Shown here: in pieces, positions 1-8,427 of the stretch | Numbering within the stretch: the first letter of the stretch is position 1 | Layout of the letters: each line of letters opens with the position of its first letter | Origin: Aeromicrobium stalagmiti | Lineage (GTDB): Bacteria > Actinomycetota > Actinomycetes > Propionibacteriales > Nocardioidaceae | Assembly (NCBI RefSeq): GCF_013283745.1 | Contig: NZ_JABSTZ010000006.1 | Span: forward strand, 1-53,956 | DNA length: 53,956 nt | Direction of reading: 5' to 3' | Position numbers and translations under genes: made by a program | The notes under the pieces: generated by a model | What the model was told of the DNA's origin: nothing | Database searches by the model: none | What the model saw: the letters and a program-made list of their open reading frames with translations, nothing else

Positions 1-97
1 GGAAATACCCGGCTACATTCCGAACCCGGAAGTCAAGCCTCTCAGCGCCGATGGTACTGCACGGGAGACTGTGTGGGAGAGTAGGACGTCGCCGGAC
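1..97 (+). rRNA. rrf: 5S ribosomal RNA, 3' part
   Basis: The window opens inside a 5S rRNA. The run with GAACCCGGAAGTCAAGCC followed by the GTAGGACGTCGCCGG end is characteristic of actinobacterial 5S. The 5' end lies outside the window, so an rRNA operon is expected immediately upstream. The 3' end is set by analogy and may be off by a base or two. Confidence 0.9.
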
Positions 98-107
98 AAT
101 CATTAGC

Positions 108-137
108 GCGAGGCCGCCCCACTTGGGGCGGCCTCGC
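108..137 (+). terminator. Intrinsic terminator of the rRNA operon
   Basis: A perfect 13-bp GC-rich stem (GCGAGGCCGCCCC with its complement) closes a 4-nt loop (ACTT) about 10 nt after the 5S end. There is no long U tract, as is common in high-GC actinobacteria. Confidence 0.8.
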
Positions 138-192
138 TGCATTGATCCAGTAGTTTTGCATGACACAGAGTGTTCGATGGAAGGAACGACTC

Positions 193-1164
193 ATGGCTGA
201 GTCGAGAAACCCCCGCCGTGACGGTGGGAAGCCTGCAGGCCGAGGCGCCGTAGGAGGACGGGGTGGCAAGCCCACCGGTGGAGGCCGCGACCAGCGCGGC
301 AGCGGAGATCCGCGCCGCGACGGCAAGCCGGGCGCACGCGACGGCAAGCCCGCAGGCCGCAGGGACGGCAAGCCCGCCGAACGGCGTGACGGCAAGCCGG
401 CTCATCCGCGCCGCGACGGCAAGCCCTACGACGCGCCGCGCAACCGGCGCCAGGAGGAGGGCGATCGCACCGCTGCGCAGAAGATCTACGACGGTCCGCC
501 GATCCCTGACGACGTGAGCGCCAAGGACCTCGACAAGCACGCGCGTCAGGCGCTGCAGGCGTTGCCGGAGAAGCTGGCCGACAAGGTGGCGCGCCACCTC
601 GTGATGGCCGGCATGCTCATCTCCGAGGATCCGGAGACGGCGCACAAGCACGCACTGGCGGCCCGTGCGCGCGCCACTCGCACCGGCCTGGTGCGCGAGG
701 CCTGCGGCGAGACGGCCTATGCCTGCGGCAAGTGGGCCGAGGCCCTGTCGGAGTTCCGCGCCGCGCGACGCATGACCGGCGGCTACATCTATGCCCCGAT
801 GATGGCCGACTGCGAGCGCGCGCTGAAGCGCCCGGACAAGGCCATCGCCTACGACACGACCGAGATCCGCAGCCAGCTCGACGACGCCGGCCAGATCGAG
901 CTGTCGATCGTCGTCGCAGGTGCGCGTCGTGACCAGGGTCAGTACGACGCCGCGATCCGCCTGCTCGAGACGGAGCCCCTGCACACCAAGGGACGTGGCG
1001 AGTGGGTCCCGCGCCTGCGCTACGCCTACGCGGACTCGCTGCTGGCAGCGGGCCGCAAGGACGAGGCGATCGAGTGGTTCCACCGCACGGTCGCTGTCGA
1101 CGGCAACAAGACGACTGATGCCGAGGAGCGCCTCGCCGAGCTCGACCAGCGTCCACAGGCCTGA
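193..1164 (+). CDS. Tetratricopeptide-like protein with RDGKP-repeat tail
   Basis: Protein of 323 aa. The first 90 or so residues are low-complexity, basic and Gly/Arg/Lys rich, with five RDGKP units in a row, and are probably disordered. The rest is alpha-helical and TPR-like (repeated A-x-x-A helical pairs; motifs such as AGMLISEDPETAHKHALAAR), matching the TPR protein that precedes the HAD phosphatase and tlyA in M. tuberculosis (Rv1691 position). I chose ATG 193 over ATG 160 because GGAAGGA lies 8 nt upstream. The biochemical role is unknown; the basic tail suggests nucleic acid or protein binding. Confidence 0.75.
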   Translation: MAESRNPRRDGGKPAGRGAVGGRGGKPTGGGRDQRGSGDPRRDGKPGARDGKPAGRRDGKPAERRDGKPAHPRRDGKPYDAPRNRRQEEGDRTAAQKIYDGPPIPDDVSAKDLDKHARQALQALPEKLADKVARHLVMAGMLISEDPETAHKHALAARARATRTGLVREACGETAYACGKWAEALSEFRAARRMTGGYIYAPMMADCERALKRPDKAIAYDTTEIRSQLDDAGQIELSIVVAGARRDQGQYDAAIRLLETEPLHTKGRGEWVPRLRYAYADSLLAAGRKDEAIEWFHRTVAVDGNKTTDAEERLAELDQRPQA

Positions 1165-1200
1165 CCCACGGCCCGTCCGTCCACAGGGCGCGGATGACCT

Positions 1201-1229
1201 GATGCCCCTCACCACAGGTGGGGGGCATC
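1201..1229 (+). terminator. Strong hairpin directly before ssb
   Basis: A 13-bp stem (GATGCCCCTCACC against GGTGGGGGGCATC, with one G-U pair) closes a 3-nt loop and ends 3 nt before the ssb start codon. It may terminate the TPR gene transcript, but its 3' arm also contains the only purine-rich stretch available as ssb ribosome-binding site. Confidence 0.65.
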
Positions 1230-1232
1230 GTC

Positions 1233-1586
1233 ATGTCCATGACTGATGACAACAACCGAGTCCGCCTGACCGGGCGCATCTCTGCCACCCCTGAGTCCGT
1301 GACCATGCCGAGCGGCGACGAGGTGGTGTCGTTCCGCCTGATCGTCAGGCGCAGCGCTGCCGCGCGCCGGCGGTCCAAGCAGGTGGTCGACACGATCGAG
1401 TGCTCGGCGTGGACGGCCGCTCTGCGGCGTTCGGTGCTGCGCCTCGAGGCTGGCACCGAGGTGACGGTCGAGGGCCAGCTGCGTCGACAGTTCTCCCGCG
1501 GCGGGACGGGCACCGTCAGCTGGGTCAGGGTCGAGGTCGCCTCCTGCCGGAAGGTCGCACGGGCGGCGGTAGCCTCGGACGCATGA
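1233..1586 (+). CDS. Single-stranded DNA-binding protein, OB-fold
   Basis: Protein of 117 aa. It has the OB-fold pattern of the SSB family: NRVRLTGRIS near the N-terminus, then SGDEVVSFRLIVRR, and a VTVEGQLRRQFSR strand. It lacks the long Gly/Pro linker and acidic DDDIPF-type tail of the housekeeping SSB, so it looks like an accessory paralogue. The start at 1233 (or 1239) keeps the first OB strand; the upstream GTG 1218 lies inside a hairpin. The gene ends in an ATGA overlap with the HAD gene, which suggests translational coupling. Confidence 0.8.
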   Translation: MSMTDDNNRVRLTGRISATPESVTMPSGDEVVSFRLIVRRSAAARRRSKQVVDTIECSAWTAALRRSVLRLEAGTEVTVEGQLRRQFSRGGTGTVSWVRVEVASCRKVARAAVASDA

Positions 1587-2605
1587 CCTCGTCCCCGCAC
1601 CAGTCACTCGGCTCGACGACGCGGGAGCTCAGCTCGATCTACGACCTGGCGATGCTCGATCTCGACGGAGTGGTCTATCTCGGTCCCGACGTCATCGCCG
1701 GCGCGTCCGAGGCGCTGGCCGCGGCGCGCGGTGTCGGCATCCGGCTGGCCTACATCACCAACAACGCCTCGAAGCCGGCGATCGAGGTGGCCGACAAGCT
1801 GCGCGCGATGCAGATGCCCGATCTCGACGACGCCGACGTGGTGACGTCGGCCCAGGCCGTGGCCCACCTGATGGCCGATGCGCTGCCGTCAGGCTCCCCG
1901 GTGCTGCTGGTCGGGGGAGAGGGGCTCCGGGTCCCGCTGGAGGACAGAGGCCTGAGGTGTGTGTCGGCGCTGGCCGACGGCCCGGTCGCCGTGGTCCAGG
2001 GATTCCACCCCGACATCGGCTGGCACCAGCTGTCCGAGGCGTCCTACGCGATCCAGGCCGGGCTGCCGTGGTACGTCAGCAACACCGACATGACGGTCCC
2101 GACGCCGCGAGGCATCGCGCCCGGCAACGGGTCACTCGTCCAGGCGGTCCGCAACGCCACGGGGGCCGAGCCGATCGTGGCCGGCAAGCCGGAGCGGGCG
2201 TTGTTCGACGAGACCATCGCCCGGGTCGGCGGCGACCACCCGCTGATGGTGGGCGACCGGCTCGACACCGACATCGACGGGGCGATCAACGCCGGCATCG
2301 ACAGCCTGGCGGTCCTGACCGGGGTCAGCACGCTCGCGACGATCGTCGCTGCCCCCGTCGGTCACCGGCCCACCTATGTCGCGGCCGACCTGCACGGCCT
2401 CGGCGACGTCCACCGCGAGGTCGTCGTCGACGGGCAGCAGGCGCGGTGTGGCGACGCCGAGGCGATCTGCGAGGAGGGCGTCGTGCGGGTCGTCTCGGGT
2501 CAGGTCGGTGCCACCGACACCCTGCGGGCGGTCGTCGAGCTCGCGTGGCAGATCAGTGATCGGTCCGACACTCTCGTGGTCCTGGATGGGACACTGGACG
2601 CATGA
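1583..2605 (+). CDS. HAD-IIA family hydrolase (phosphatase)
   Basis: Protein of 340 aa. HAD motif I is DLDGVVYLG with the catalytic DLD at about residues 26-28. Motif II is YITNNAS, and the motif III/IV region is VGDRLDTDIDGAINAG. The large cap between motifs II and III places it in subclass IIA (NagD/PGP-like, p-nitrophenyl-phosphate or phosphoglycolate type phosphatases); the substrate cannot be told. In M. tuberculosis the same position (Rv1692) holds a glycerol-3-phosphate phosphatase of this subclass, so that activity is a reasonable guess. It starts in ATGA overlap with ssb. Confidence 0.85.
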   Translation: MTSSPHQSLGSTTRELSSIYDLAMLDLDGVVYLGPDVIAGASEALAAARGVGIRLAYITNNASKPAIEVADKLRAMQMPDLDDADVVTSAQAVAHLMADALPSGSPVLLVGGEGLRVPLEDRGLRCVSALADGPVAVVQGFHPDIGWHQLSEASYAIQAGLPWYVSNTDMTVPTPRGIAPGNGSLVQAVRNATGAEPIVAGKPERALFDETIARVGGDHPLMVGDRLDTDIDGAINAGIDSLAVLTGVSTLATIVAAPVGHRPTYVAADLHGLGDVHREVVVDGQQARCGDAEAICEEGVVRVVSGQVGATDTLRAVVELAWQISDRSDTLVVLDGTLDA

Positions 2606-2841
2606 GCGACATGCACGGTGAGGTGGACCACTCGGTCGATGCCGCGGACGAGGTCGTCGACCCCGTTGCGGCGGTCGAGCCGACCGGCCACGCGCAGATC
2701 GACGAGGCGCTCCAGCGGCTCGACCGGCTCGGCGATCTGCCGATCACGGAGCATCCCGAGGAGTTCGACGCGATCCACGGCGTGCTGCGCGAGTCGCTCG
2801 CCAACGCGGGACGCGACGAGGTCGAGCTGGACTCTCCGTGA
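2602..2841 (+). CDS. Small acidic conserved hypothetical protein
   Basis: Protein of 79 aa, very acidic (rich in Asp/Glu), predicted helical in the part HAQIDEALQRLDRLGDLP. It overlaps the HAD gene by ATGA and the next gene by GTGA. A small protein at exactly this place (between the HAD gene and tlyA) is conserved in other actinobacteria (Rv1693 position). No function is known; the tight coupling suggests co-expression with tlyA. Confidence 0.7.
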   Translation: MSDMHGEVDHSVDAADEVVDPVAAVEPTGHAQIDEALQRLDRLGDLPITEHPEEFDAIHGVLRESLANAGRDEVELDSP

Positions 2842-3668
2842 CCCGACGGCTTCGGCTCGATGCCGAGCTCGTGCGTCGCGGCCTGGCCCGCTCGCGGGAG
2901 CACGCAGCGACCCTGATCGACGAGGGACTGGTCAAGGTCGGTGGCTCCGTGGCCAGCAAGGCCGCCACGGGTGTCACGACCGACCAGGCGATCGTCGTCA
3001 AGCAGAGCAAGGAACCGACCTATGCGTCTCGAGGCGCCCACAAGCTGCTCGGTGCGCTGGGGGTGTTCGAGCCCCAGGGCCTGACCGTCACCGGCCGGCG
3101 GTGCCTCGACGCAGGTGCGTCGACCGGTGGCTTCACCGACGTGCTGCTGCGCAAGGGCGCCCGGGAGGTGTGCGCCGTCGACGTCGGCTACGGCCAGCTG
3201 GTGTGGGCGCTGCAGTCCGACGAGCGGGTCCACGTCTTCGACCGCACCAATGTGCGCAACCTCGAGACGGCCGACATCGGCGGCCCCGTGCAGCTCGTCG
3301 TCTCCGATCTGTCGTTCATCTCCCTTACGGTGGTCATGCCCGCCCTCACCCGGGTGTGCGAGCCGAGCCCGGAAGGCGACATCGTGCTGATGATTAAGCC
3401 ACAGTTCGAGGTCGGCAAGAGCAACCTCGGCAAGAACGGCGTGGTGCGTGACCCCGCGCTGCACGCCGACGCGGTGCACCGTGTCTGCCGGTCCGCCCAC
3501 GAGCTCGGCTGGGGGACGCGCGCGCTCGCGCCCAGCCCGCTGCCCGGCCCGGCCGGCAACGTCGAGTACTTCTGCTGGCTGCGCTCCGACGCCGAGGCTC
3601 CCAGCGAGCAGGCGGCGCGCGACGTCGTCGCGGCGGGTCCGCTCGTCGTCCCCGAGGTGTCATCGTGA
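2838..3668 (+). CDS. tlyA: TlyA family rRNA 2'-O-methyltransferase
   Basis: Protein of 276 aa. An N-terminal S4 RNA-binding domain (LDAELVRRGLARSREHAATL, residues about 6-60) is followed by an FtsJ/RrmJ-type SAM-dependent methyltransferase with LDAGASTGGFTDVLL as the SAM loop and SDLSFISL downstream. TlyA methylates the 2'-OH of cytidines in 16S (C1409) and 23S (C1920) rRNA and determines capreomycin susceptibility in mycobacteria. It starts with GTG in overlap with the small acidic gene. Synteny with nadK and recN supports the call. Confidence 0.92.
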   Translation: MTRRLRLDAELVRRGLARSREHAATLIDEGLVKVGGSVASKAATGVTTDQAIVVKQSKEPTYASRGAHKLLGALGVFEPQGLTVTGRRCLDAGASTGGFTDVLLRKGAREVCAVDVGYGQLVWALQSDERVHVFDRTNVRNLETADIGGPVQLVVSDLSFISLTVVMPALTRVCEPSPEGDIVLMIKPQFEVGKSNLGKNGVVRDPALHADAVHRVCRSAHELGWGTRALAPSPLPGPAGNVEYFCWLRSDAEAPSEQAARDVVAAGPLVVPEVSS

Positions 3669-3681
3669 GGAAGGTGCTGGC

Positions 3682-4596
3682 ATGAGGACCGTGCTGCTGG
3701 CAGTGCATGCTGCCCGCGAGGAGGCCGCGAAGGTCGCTGCGGCGTTCGCCACCGAGATGCGCGCTGCAGGCATCGGGGTGTGCGTGCTCGACACCGAGGC
3801 CGACGCCCTGCGGTCTGCTGGCGTCGAGGACGCCCAGGTCGTTCCGGCCGGCCCGGGAGCCGCGGGTGGCTGCGAGCTCGCGGTGGTGTTCGGGGGCGAC
3901 GGCACGATCCTGCGGGCCGCCGAGATGTGCCGCGGCACCGAGACACCGGTGCTGGGGGTCAATCTCGGCCACGTCGGCTTCCTGGCCGAGGCCGACGTCG
4001 AGGACCTCCAGGACGTCGTGCGCGGCGTGGTCGATCGCACCTACACCGTCGAAGAGCGGCTCACCGTCGACGTGACCGTCATGGTGGCGGGCGAGGTCGT
4101 CGCGACCAACTGGGCGCTCAACGAGGCCTCGGTCGAGAAGGCCGCGCGGGAGAGGATGCTGGAGATCGTCGTCGAGATCGACGACCGTCCCGTCTCGCGC
4201 TGGGGCTGCGACGGCATCGTGTGCGCGACCCCGACCGGGTCGACGGCCTACAACTTCAGTGCAGGCGGACCCATCGTGTGGCCGGAGGTCTCGGCGCTCA
4301 TCATGGTGCCGATCAGCGCGCACGCCCTGTTCGCCCGACCGCTCGTGGTGTCTCCCGACTCGACCCTGGCGATCGAGGTCGTGGGGGAGCAGTCGACCGG
4401 CGTCCTGTGGTGCGACGGCCGCCGGGCGGCCGACCTGCCGCTCGGCGCCCGTGTCGAGGTCCGCAAGGGGCGTGAGACCGTGCGTCTGGCTCGTCTGCAG
4501 GCGGCCTCGTTCGCCGACCGGCTCGTGCGCAAGTTCGACCTCCCGGTGGCCGGCTGGCGCGGTGCGGCCGAGCGTCGACGCGAGGGGAGCGGCTGA
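3682..4596 (+). CDS. nadK: NAD kinase
   Basis: Protein of 304 aa that makes NADP from NAD and ATP or polyphosphate. It shows the family signature GGDGTILRAAE (GGDGT at 71-75), the NE pair near 147 (WALNEASVEK), and TPTGSTAYNFSAGGP for substrate binding near 183-197. ATG 3682 has GAGGAAGG 7-8 nt upstream. The stop codon overlaps the recN start (TGATG). Confidence 0.95.
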   Translation: MRTVLLAVHAAREEAAKVAAAFATEMRAAGIGVCVLDTEADALRSAGVEDAQVVPAGPGAAGGCELAVVFGGDGTILRAAEMCRGTETPVLGVNLGHVGFLAEADVEDLQDVVRGVVDRTYTVEERLTVDVTVMVAGEVVATNWALNEASVEKAARERMLEIVVEIDDRPVSRWGCDGIVCATPTGSTAYNFSAGGPIVWPEVSALIMVPISAHALFARPLVVSPDSTLAIEVVGEQSTGVLWCDGRRAADLPLGARVEVRKGRETVRLARLQAASFADRLVRKFDLPVAGWRGAAERRREGSG

Positions 4597-6281
4597 TGTG
4601 GCAGCACCTGAGGCTGTCGTCCCTGGGCGTCATCGACTCCGCCGAGCTCGAGCTGTCCGCCGGCTTCACGGTCATCACCGGTGAGACGGGCGCCGGCAAG
4701 ACCATGGTCGTCACGGCCCTGGGTCTGCTGCGGGGCGACCGTGCCGACCTCGGGCTCGTCCGTCAGGGCGCCGACCAGGCCCGCGTCGAGGCGAGTATCG
4801 GGGTCCGTGCCGGTGCCGCGGCGATCAGCGCTGTCGAGGAGGCGGGGGGCCGGATCGACGACGACGTCGTCATCCTCGGCCGGGTGCTGTCCGCGCAGGG
4901 CAGGTCACGAGCACTCGCCGGTGGCGCGACCGTCCCGGCCGCCCTGCTCGCCGAGGTGACCGACGAGCTCGTCGCCGTCCACGGGCAGTCCGACCAGCAC
5001 CGGCTGCTGCGACCGGCCGAGCAGCGGGCCGCCCTCGACCGGTTCGCGGGTGAGGACTTCGTCGCGGCGGCCGAGGCCTATGCGCCGGTCTACGCCCGGT
5101 GGCGCGCGGTCGAGCGACGGCTCGACGAGCTGCGCACCCACGCACAGGAGCGGGCTCGCGAGCTCGACGTCCTGCGGTTCGGCCTCGACGAGGTGGCGGA
5201 GGTCGACCCCCGGGCGGGGGAGGACGAGTCGCTCAAGGGCGAGGAGAGCAGGCTGGCCCACTCCGAGTCGCTCGCGCGAGCGGCCGACGACGCCCATCGG
5301 GCGCTCGTCGGCGACCTCGACGCGACGTCGGCCCGCACGACCGTCGCCGAGGCCACGGCGCTCCTGCGTGAGGCGGGCGGCCACGACCCCGAGCTCGATG
5401 CGCTCGCCGACCGGGTCTTCGAGATCGGCATCCTGCTCGACGAGGTGGGCGCTGAGCTGGGCACCTACTCCGAGGCGGTCGAGCTCGATCCTGAGCGCCT
5501 CGCAACGCTGCAGGAGCGGCGGGCAGCCCTCGCCGGGCTGCAGCGCAAGTACGGCCCGACGCTCGACGACGTGCTGGTCTGGGCCGAGAAGAGCGCGGCC
5601 CGTCTCGGCGAGCTCGGCAACGACGACGAGGCCGTGGCGGCGCTCGAGGTCGAGCGGGTCGCGCTGGTGCCCGAGGTCGAACGTCTGGCCCAGCAGATGT
5701 CCGCGCTGCGCCGAGAGGCGGCCGGACGGCTGGCCGAGCTCGTCGACGTCGAGATCGCGCAGCTCTCCATGCCGTCGGCGCGCCTGACGGTGCAGGTCAC
5801 GACCAGCGACGACGCGACGCCGGGGCCGCACGGCATCGACGACGTCGAGCTGCTCTTCTCGGCCAACAGCGGCATGGCGCCGCGGCCGCTGCACAAGGGC
5901 GCCAGCGGCGGTGAGCTGTCGCGACTGATGCTGGCGCTCGAGGTCGTCCTGGCCGATCGCACGACCGTCCCGACGCTGGTCTTCGACGAGGTCGACGCCG
6001 GCATCGGTGGCAAGGCCGCGGTCGAGGTCGGACGGCGGCTGGCCCGGCTGGCCGACCATGCCCAGGTCATCGCCGTGACGCACCTGCCCCAGGTCGCGGC
6101 GTTCGCGCACCACCACTTCGTGGTGTCCAAGGACGATGACGGCAACGTCACCAGCAGCTCGGTGATCCGGGTCGAGGAGGCCGGCCGCGTCGACGAGCTC
6201 GCTCGGATGCTGGCAGGCCAGGAGGACTCGGCCACGGCCCAGGCGCACGCCCGAGAGCTGCTCGACCTCGCCCGCGCCTGA
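4596..6281 (+). CDS. recN: DNA repair protein RecN
   Basis: Protein of 561 aa, an SMC-like ATPase of double-strand-break repair. Walker A GETGAGKT is at about residues 29-36, a long helical coiled-coil region occupies roughly 160-400, the ABC signature is in KGASGGELSRLMLALE, and Walker B is in LVFDEVDAGIGGKA. The length is normal for the family. It overlaps nadK by one base (TGATG), a conserved gene pair in actinobacteria. Confidence 0.95.
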   Translation: MWQHLRLSSLGVIDSAELELSAGFTVITGETGAGKTMVVTALGLLRGDRADLGLVRQGADQARVEASIGVRAGAAAISAVEEAGGRIDDDVVILGRVLSAQGRSRALAGGATVPAALLAEVTDELVAVHGQSDQHRLLRPAEQRAALDRFAGEDFVAAAEAYAPVYARWRAVERRLDELRTHAQERARELDVLRFGLDEVAEVDPRAGEDESLKGEESRLAHSESLARAADDAHRALVGDLDATSARTTVAEATALLREAGGHDPELDALADRVFEIGILLDEVGAELGTYSEAVELDPERLATLQERRAALAGLQRKYGPTLDDVLVWAEKSAARLGELGNDDEAVAALEVERVALVPEVERLAQQMSALRREAAGRLAELVDVEIAQLSMPSARLTVQVTTSDDATPGPHGIDDVELLFSANSGMAPRPLHKGASGGELSRLMLALEVVLADRTTVPTLVFDEVDAGIGGKAAVEVGRRLARLADHAQVIAVTHLPQVAAFAHHHFVVSKDDDGNVTSSSVIRVEEAGRVDELARMLAGQEDSATAQAHARELLDLARA

Positions 6282-6371
6282 ACCTGAGTCCTGCCTGAAA
6301 GTTGTCGGATGTGAGCGACACGCCGCCGCTGCTCCCACATGCGCCGCGCTCAGCAGGAACGATGGATCGCG

Positions 6372-7547
6372 ATGGCCATCTGGAACCGCAAGACACCCCT
6401 GCCGCCTGACGCGAAGGGCGTCGTCGGCACCCTCAGCTTCGCGCGACGCGAACGTGACATCGCCTCCCTCCGCGAGGCAGAGATCGCTCTGGTCGAGCTG
6501 CCCGAGATGGACGCCCGGCAGGCGCAGGCGCTGATCGACCGCCGCGTCCGCGCGGTGCTCAACGCTGCACCGTCGAGCAGCGGACGCATCCCCAACACGG
6601 GGCCCCAGCTGCTCGCCCGCGCCGGCATCCTGCTGGTCGACGTCACGAGCGACGGCGTCTGGTCGAGCCTCAAGAGCGGCGAGCGGCTGCGCATCGAGGA
6701 CGGCAAGGTCTTTCGCGACGAGGTCCTCGTGGCCAGCGGCACCGAGCTCGACGAGTCCCGCACGGCATCCGACCTGGTGGCGGCACAGGACGGCCTCTCG
6801 ACCCGGCTCGACTCGCTCGCGGCCAACGCGACCGACCACATCCACCGCGAGCAGGCGATGCTGCTCACCGGCGCCAAGGTGCCGCACCTGCGGACCAAGC
6901 TGCGCGGTCGTCCCGTCGTGGTCGTGTCGCGCGCCCACGACGACGTCGCCGACCTGCGCGGTCTCAAGCGCTACATCGGCGACAACGACCCGGTCCTGAT
7001 CGGTGCCGGGCCGGGCGCCGACGTGCTGCTCAAGGCGGGCTACACACCCACGATCGTGGTGGGAGCGCTCGACAACATCTCCGACCAGGCGATCCGGGCC
7101 TCGGGCGAGGTCGTGGTGACGACGTCGTCGGGCACCGTCGACATGCCGGAGCGGCTCGAGCGCCACGGCAAGGAGGTCGTCACCTTCGTGTCGACGGGCT
7201 CCGACGACGACCTGGCGATCCTGCTGGCCGACACCAACGAGGCGGCCGTGATCGTCCACGTGGGCTCGCCGGCGACGCTGTCGGCATTCCTCGAGCGCCC
7301 GCCGTCGGAGGTGGCACGGATGTTCGTCGCGCGGCTGCGGGCCGGCGCGAAGATCGTCGACGCCAAGTCCGTCCACCACTTCACCTCGCAGCGCATCGCC
7401 CTGTGGCCCGTGCTGCTCGTGCTCGTCGCGGGCGTCGCGGCCGTCGGCGCCGCGATCGCGATCACCCCGGTCGGACAGGACTGGTTCGACTCGCTCGGTG
7501 ACCAGCTCGCTGACCTCGGCACCTGGATCAAAGGACTCTTCTCGTGA
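6372..7547 (+). CDS. steA: SteA, putative cytokinetic ring / septation protein
   Basis: Protein of 391 aa with a cytoplasmic domain and one C-terminal transmembrane helix (IALWPVLLVLVAGVAAVGAAIAI). It is homologous to mycobacterial Rv1697 and corynebacterial SteA, which act with SteB in cell separation. Shared landmarks include GAGPGADVLLKAGYTPTIVVG and the DDLAILLADTN segment. I prefer ATG 6372 because AGGA precedes it; the upstream ATG 6339 has no ribosome-binding site. The stop overlaps the next start (GTGA), and recN-steA-steB-pyrG order is conserved. Confidence 0.8.
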   Translation: MAIWNRKTPLPPDAKGVVGTLSFARRERDIASLREAEIALVELPEMDARQAQALIDRRVRAVLNAAPSSSGRIPNTGPQLLARAGILLVDVTSDGVWSSLKSGERLRIEDGKVFRDEVLVASGTELDESRTASDLVAAQDGLSTRLDSLAANATDHIHREQAMLLTGAKVPHLRTKLRGRPVVVVSRAHDDVADLRGLKRYIGDNDPVLIGAGPGADVLLKAGYTPTIVVGALDNISDQAIRASGEVVVTTSSGTVDMPERLERHGKEVVTFVSTGSDDDLAILLADTNEAAVIVHVGSPATLSAFLERPPSEVARMFVARLRAGAKIVDAKSVHHFTSQRIALWPVLLVLVAGVAAVGAAIAITPVGQDWFDSLGDQLADLGTWIKGLFS

Positions 7548-8422
7548 TCAACTTCCGCTACCACCTCGTCTCGATCGCCGCGATCTTCATCGCACTGGCG
7601 GCCGGTGTCGTGCTGGGATCAGGCCCCCTCGACGACGCGAGCGACTCGTTGACCGGCGACGAGACGACCACCCAGGGTGCCGATCCCGCGGTGCGGTCGT
7701 TCGAGGCCGGATTCGCCAGTCGCACGGCGCCCGCCCTCCTCAAGGACCAGCTCAAGGGGCAGTCGGTCGTCGTGCTCACGGTGCCCGGAACCAACGCCGC
7801 CGAGGTCAAGGGCGTCTCGACCGATCTCGAGCTCGCGGGAGCCGAGGTCACCGGCGAGGTGGCCCTCACGAGCAAGATGCTCGACTCGTCGGGTCGTCAG
7901 TTCGCCGAGGGTGTCGCCCAGCAGTCGGCCGAGGGTGTCGCGGGTGTCAGCAGCGCTGGCGACAGCTATGGCCGCATCGGCTCGGCGCTCGCACGGGCGG
8001 TCGTGGCGGACAAGGCCGCCACGCTCGACGGCACCGCGTCGACGATCCTGTCGGCGTTCACCGAGGGCGCCCTGATCACCCAGACCCGCGCACCCAAGCG
8101 CAGCGCGACGCTCACGGTGCTCGTGACTGCCCCGCAGCGGGCCAGCGGCAGCGCCCAGAGCACCGTCATCGCCGCCTTGGCTGCGGCGCTCAGCTCCACG
8201 GGCAAGGGTGTCGTGGTCGCCGGGCCGGCGACGTCGAGCACCGACGGGGGAGCGGTCAAGGCCGTCCGCGACAGTGACAGCGCCTCGGAGATCTCGACGG
8301 TCGACGTCACGGACTCCGCAGCCGGTCGCGTCGTGACGGTGCTGGCTGCCGCCGAGCAGGCAGCAGGCCAGCCCGGCGCGTGGGGCACCTCGCGCAGCGC
8401 CAGCGGCGCCGTCCCCGACTGA
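7544..8422 (+). CDS. SteB / MctB-like membrane-anchored protein
   Basis: Protein of 292 aa with an N-terminal transmembrane anchor (YHLVSIAAIFIALAAGVVLG) and a periplasmic domain with coiled-coil character. It matches the family of M. tuberculosis Rv1698, described both as an outer-membrane copper channel (MctB) and, in corynebacteria, as SteB, the partner of SteA in cell separation. The direct GTGA coupling to steA favours the SteB role here. Only 5 bp separate its stop from the convergent beta-propeller gene. Confidence 0.75.
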   Translation: MINFRYHLVSIAAIFIALAAGVVLGSGPLDDASDSLTGDETTTQGADPAVRSFEAGFASRTAPALLKDQLKGQSVVVLTVPGTNAAEVKGVSTDLELAGAEVTGEVALTSKMLDSSGRQFAEGVAQQSAEGVAGVSSAGDSYGRIGSALARAVVADKAATLDGTASTILSAFTEGALITQTRAPKRSATLTVLVTAPQRASGSAQSTVIAALAAALSSTGKGVVVAGPATSSTDGGAVKAVRDSDSASEISTVDVTDSAAGRVVTVLAAAEQAAGQPGAWGTSRSASGAVPD

Positions 8423-8427
8423 GTCGT

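Noticed and set aside
305..430. CRISPR-like array from regularly spaced repeats
   Set aside because: Repeats are in-frame codons for RDGKP without unique spacers; no cas genes.
4905..7379. 824-codon open frame on the minus strand opposite recN and steA
   Set aside because: It is antisense to two clearly coding genes; the protein is His/Asp/Val/Arg-rich shadow sequence typical of high-GC reverse frames.
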